Source of the DNA: Azonexus sp.
GTDB taxonomy: Bacteria; Pseudomonadota; Gammaproteobacteria; Burkholderiales; Rhodocyclaceae
NCBI GenBank assembly: GCA_030691385.1
Contig: JAUYEI010000039.1
Location: 1-34,163 of the forward strand
Direction: 5' to 3'
Length of the DNA stretch: 34,163 nt
Shown here: piece after piece, positions 32,410 through 34,163 of the stretch
Position numbering within the stretch: position 1 is the first letter of the stretch
Layout: each line of letters opens with the position of its first letter
Notes under the pieces: generated by a model
What the model saw: only the letters and a program-made list of their open reading frames with translations
The model's database searches: none
What the model was told of the DNA's origin: nothing
Program-made: the position numbers and the translations under genes

Positions 32410-34026
32410 ATGCCAGACTCCCTACCCATGCGAAATTCCACTCTTTTACCCGAATTGATTTCCTTGGCTGCCGAGCGCAACGTAGCTGCGCCAGCATTGA
32501 CTTATAGCAAAGCAACACTGAGCTATGGCGAATTACATGAGGCAATAACCCGTTTTGCCAGTGGCTTGCTCGGCCTTGGCCTACAGCGTGGCGAGCGCGT
32601 CGCCATCTATCTCGAGAAACGCTTCGAGACGGTGATTGCCAGTTTCGGCGCACCAGCAGCCGGCGGTGTTTTTGTGCCGTTGAATCCGTTGCTGAAAGCC
32701 GAACAGGTTGGTTACATTCTGCGCGACTGTAATGTTCGTATGCTCGTCACGTCACCTGAACGCCTGGCTTTGTTGCAAGAAACGCTGCCGTCCTGCCATG
32801 ATCTACGCCACGTGGTTGTGCTTGATTCAACCGACTCCCCTCCTGTGATCAGCAGATTAAATACTGTCCAATGGAGCGATCTTTTTAATACGCCGCCTGC
32901 AACTGGTCATCGGGTGATCGATACCGACATGCTAGGCATCCTGTACACCTCCGGCAGTACTGGTAAACCGAAGGGCGTCGTGCTTTCGCACCGCAACATG
33001 GTGGCCGGCGCCAAGAGCGTGGCGAGTTATTTGGAAAACCGAGCAGACGACACACTGTTGGCAGCCCTGCCCTTATCATTCGATGCCGGCTTCAGCCAAC
33101 TAACAACTGCCTTCCATGTAGGTGCGCGGGTTGTCCTGCTCAATTACTTGCTGCCCCGTGACGTGATCAAAACCATTGAGCGTGAAAAGGTCACCGGACT
33201 TACCGCTGTCCCGCCACTTTATATCCAGCTAACCCAATTGAAATGGCCCGAGGACACTACTGAACACCTCCGCTATTTCGCCAATACGGGGGGGCGAATG
33301 CCACGCGAGACGCTGAATGCCTTGCGTCAACACCTGCCGAAGAGTAAGCCCTTCCTCATGTACGGGTTGACAGAAGCCTTCCGTTCAACCTACCTCTCCC
33401 CGACTGAAGTCGACAAGCGACCGGATTCGATCGGGAAAGCCATTCCGAATGCAGAAATTCTTGTCCTTCGTGAAGATGGCACACCTTGCGCCCCTAACGA
33501 ACCGGGCGAACTTGTGCATCGTGGCGCATTGGTTGGTCTGGGCTACTGGAACGATCAGGAAAAAACTGCCGAACGTTACAAACCCTTACCGTCGCACGCT
33601 CCAGGTCGCGAAGCCGGCCTGGTCTTACCGGAAATCGCCGTGTTCTCAGGCGATACTGTTCGCATGGACGAAGACGGCTTCCTGTACTTCATAGGCCGCC
33701 GCGACGAGATGATGAAAACATCAGGCTATCGTGTCAGCCCGACAGAGGTTGAGGAAATCCTCTACGCCACGAAACTGGTTGGTGAATGTATCGCCTTTGG
33801 TATTGACGACGATCGCATTGGACAATCCATCCAGGTAATCGCGACCCACCCCTCTAACGGAACCTTGAATATTGATCAATTGCTCGCCGAATGCCGTGCC
33901 CGAATGCCTGCCTACATGGTACCCAGCGGCATCGAGGTTCGCGAGGGCCCGCTACCCCGCAACCCGAATGGAAAAATTGATCGAAAAACGCTGTCGACCG
34001 TATGGGTCGAGCAAAAGAATCTCTAA
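32410..34026 (+). CDS. XrtA-associated acyl-CoA ligase / AMP-dependent synthetase (TIGR03098 type)
   Basis: A 538-residue ANL-superfamily adenylating enzyme. The A3 motif LYTSGSTGKPKG (178-189) binds ATP; YGLTEAFRSTY is the A5 motif, SGDTVRMDEDGFLYFIGRRDEMMK holds the A7/A8 hinge, and Lys522 in LPRNPNGKIDRKTL is the A10 catalytic lysine. It activates a carboxylate as acyl-AMP and passes it to CoA or, more likely here, to the divergently encoded ACP. Substrate (fatty, hydroxy or amino acid) is not readable. ATG 32410 is used; ATG 32428 (MRNSTLLP) is an alternative, without a clear ribosome binding site for either. In related loci a PLP-dependent decarboxylase (TIGR03099) often follows; here a different short ORF starts instead. 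Confidence 0.93.
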   Translation: MPDSLPMRNSTLLPELISLAAERNVAAPALTYSKATLSYGELHEAITRFASGLLGLGLQRGERVAIYLEKRFETVIASFGAPAAGGVFVPLNPLLKAEQVGYILRDCNVRMLVTSPERLALLQETLPSCHDLRHVVVLDSTDSPPVISRLNTVQWSDLFNTPPATGHRVIDTDMLGILYTSGSTGKPKGVVLSHRNMVAGAKSVASYLENRADDTLLAALPLSFDAGFSQLTTAFHVGARVVLLNYLLPRDVIKTIEREKVTGLTAVPPLYIQLTQLKWPEDTTEHLRYFANTGGRMPRETLNALRQHLPKSKPFLMYGLTEAFRSTYLSPTEVDKRPDSIGKAIPNAEILVLREDGTPCAPNEPGELVHRGALVGLGYWNDQEKTAERYKPLPSHAPGREAGLVLPEIAVFSGDTVRMDEDGFLYFIGRRDEMMKTSGYRVSPTEVEEILYATKLVGECIAFGIDDDRIGQSIQVIATHPSNGTLNIDQLLAECRARMPAYMVPSGIEVREGPLPRNPNGKIDRKTLSTVWVEQKNL

Positions 34027-34085
34027 TTCAAATTCGCTTTCAAAATGAGATTAATGATGGTAGCATCCATGGTTATATTCCTTGC

Positions 34086-34091
34086 AGGAGG
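34086..34091 (+). promoter_or_regulatory. Strong Shine-Dalgarno of a gene entering at the right edge
   Basis: A perfect AGGAGG lies 5 nt before ATG 34097. Few other genes in the window have such a consensus site, which sets this gene apart from the overlapping operon genes. Confidence 0.65.
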
Positions 34092-34096
34092 TTGTC

Positions 34097-34163
34097 ATGG
34101 CGCGCCCACGTCGTATCGAACCAGAGTTGGTCGGCAGAGCCCAAGAAATGCTTGCAGGGGCGA
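34097..34163 (+). CDS. Start of an unidentified gene, truncated by the window edge
   Basis: Only 22 codons are visible, beginning MARPRRIEPELVGRAQEMLAG with no stop before the edge. The basic start followed by a helix resembles the N-terminus of helix-turn-helix proteins or some transposases, but this is too short for assignment. It does not look like the XrtA PLP-dependent decarboxylase that often follows the ligase. The perfect AGGAGG makes it a credible gene. The 70 bp between the ligase stop and this ATG are AT-rich with no clear terminator. Confidence 0.5.
   Translation, partial: MARPRRIEPELVGRAQEMLAGA

Noticed and set aside
678..34026. A PEP-CTERM substrate protein encoded within the locus
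   Set aside because: No protein ends with a PEP motif, a hydrophobic segment and a basic tail; substrates must be elsewhere.
34074..34079. TATATT as a -10 box for the gene at the right edge
   Set aside because: It is only 7 bases from the Shine-Dalgarno, so a transcript starting from it would scarcely include the ribosome binding site.

Overview
The window is most of an exopolysaccharide biosynthesis locus of the exosortase A (XrtA/PEP-CTERM) type from a Gram-negative proteobacterium. The gene set (XrtA fused to EpsI, XrtA-type FemAB, three XrtA-type GT4 glycosyltransferases, XrtA-type asparagine synthase, XrtA hydrolases 1 and 2, ACP and acyl-CoA ligase) and the fairly high GC with short overlapping genes point to a betaproteobacterium, most likely in or near the Rhodocyclales. 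That placement is inference; the window holds no rRNA, tRNA or other phylogenetic marker.

Layout. 1-141: the end of an insertion sequence (IS21-like, TG...CA end, four tandem 23-bp repeats) that has cut off the 5' part of the XrtA polysaccharide deacetylase; only its C-terminal part remains (142-688). 678-11972 (+): a tightly packed operon with FemAB, GT (TIGR03087 type), xrtA-epsI, GT (TIGR03088 type), asparagine synthase, GT (TIGR04063 type), another GT4, an O-glycosylation ligase/Wzy-like protein and a secreted TPR-like protein. 12016-13896 (+): an unassigned GT-A-like protein and an intact NodB-type polysaccharide deacetylase. 13947-32314 (-): a convergent run of sixteen genes. Read from its promoter end it has ACP, hydrolase 2, hydrolase 1, a DegT-type aminotransferase, a fused double GNAT/FemAB protein, a GT4, an O-antigen-ligase-like polymerase with an inserted beta domain, a methyltransferase, a second asparagine synthase-like protein without the glutaminase cysteine, a GT2, a Wzx flippase, an FkbM methyltransferase, Gmd, Fcl and a GT2. 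32410-34026 (+): the XrtA-type acyl-CoA ligase, divergent from the ACP gene. 34097-34163: the start of an unidentified gene running off the edge.

How it fits together (inference from families). Gmd and Fcl make GDP-L-fucose. The glycosyltransferases build a lipid-linked repeat, Wzx flips it, and one or both Wzy/WaaL-like proteins polymerise or ligate it. The asparagine synthase-like, DegT, GNAT/FemAB, ACP/ligase and FkbM proteins are candidates for amidation, amination, acylation and methylation of the sugars. XrtA processes PEP-CTERM proteins, which would be encoded elsewhere, since no PEP-CTERM protein is visible here. Loci of this type are associated with extracellular matrix and floc formation.

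No CRISPR array, RNA gene or phage region was seen. The points most worth a second look are the IS-truncated deacetylase, the fused GNAT protein, the Cys-less asparagine synthase homologue beside a canonical one, the polymerase with a periplasmic beta-domain insertion, and the ACP/ligase/hydrolase/acyltransferase set as a possible polysaccharide acylation system.
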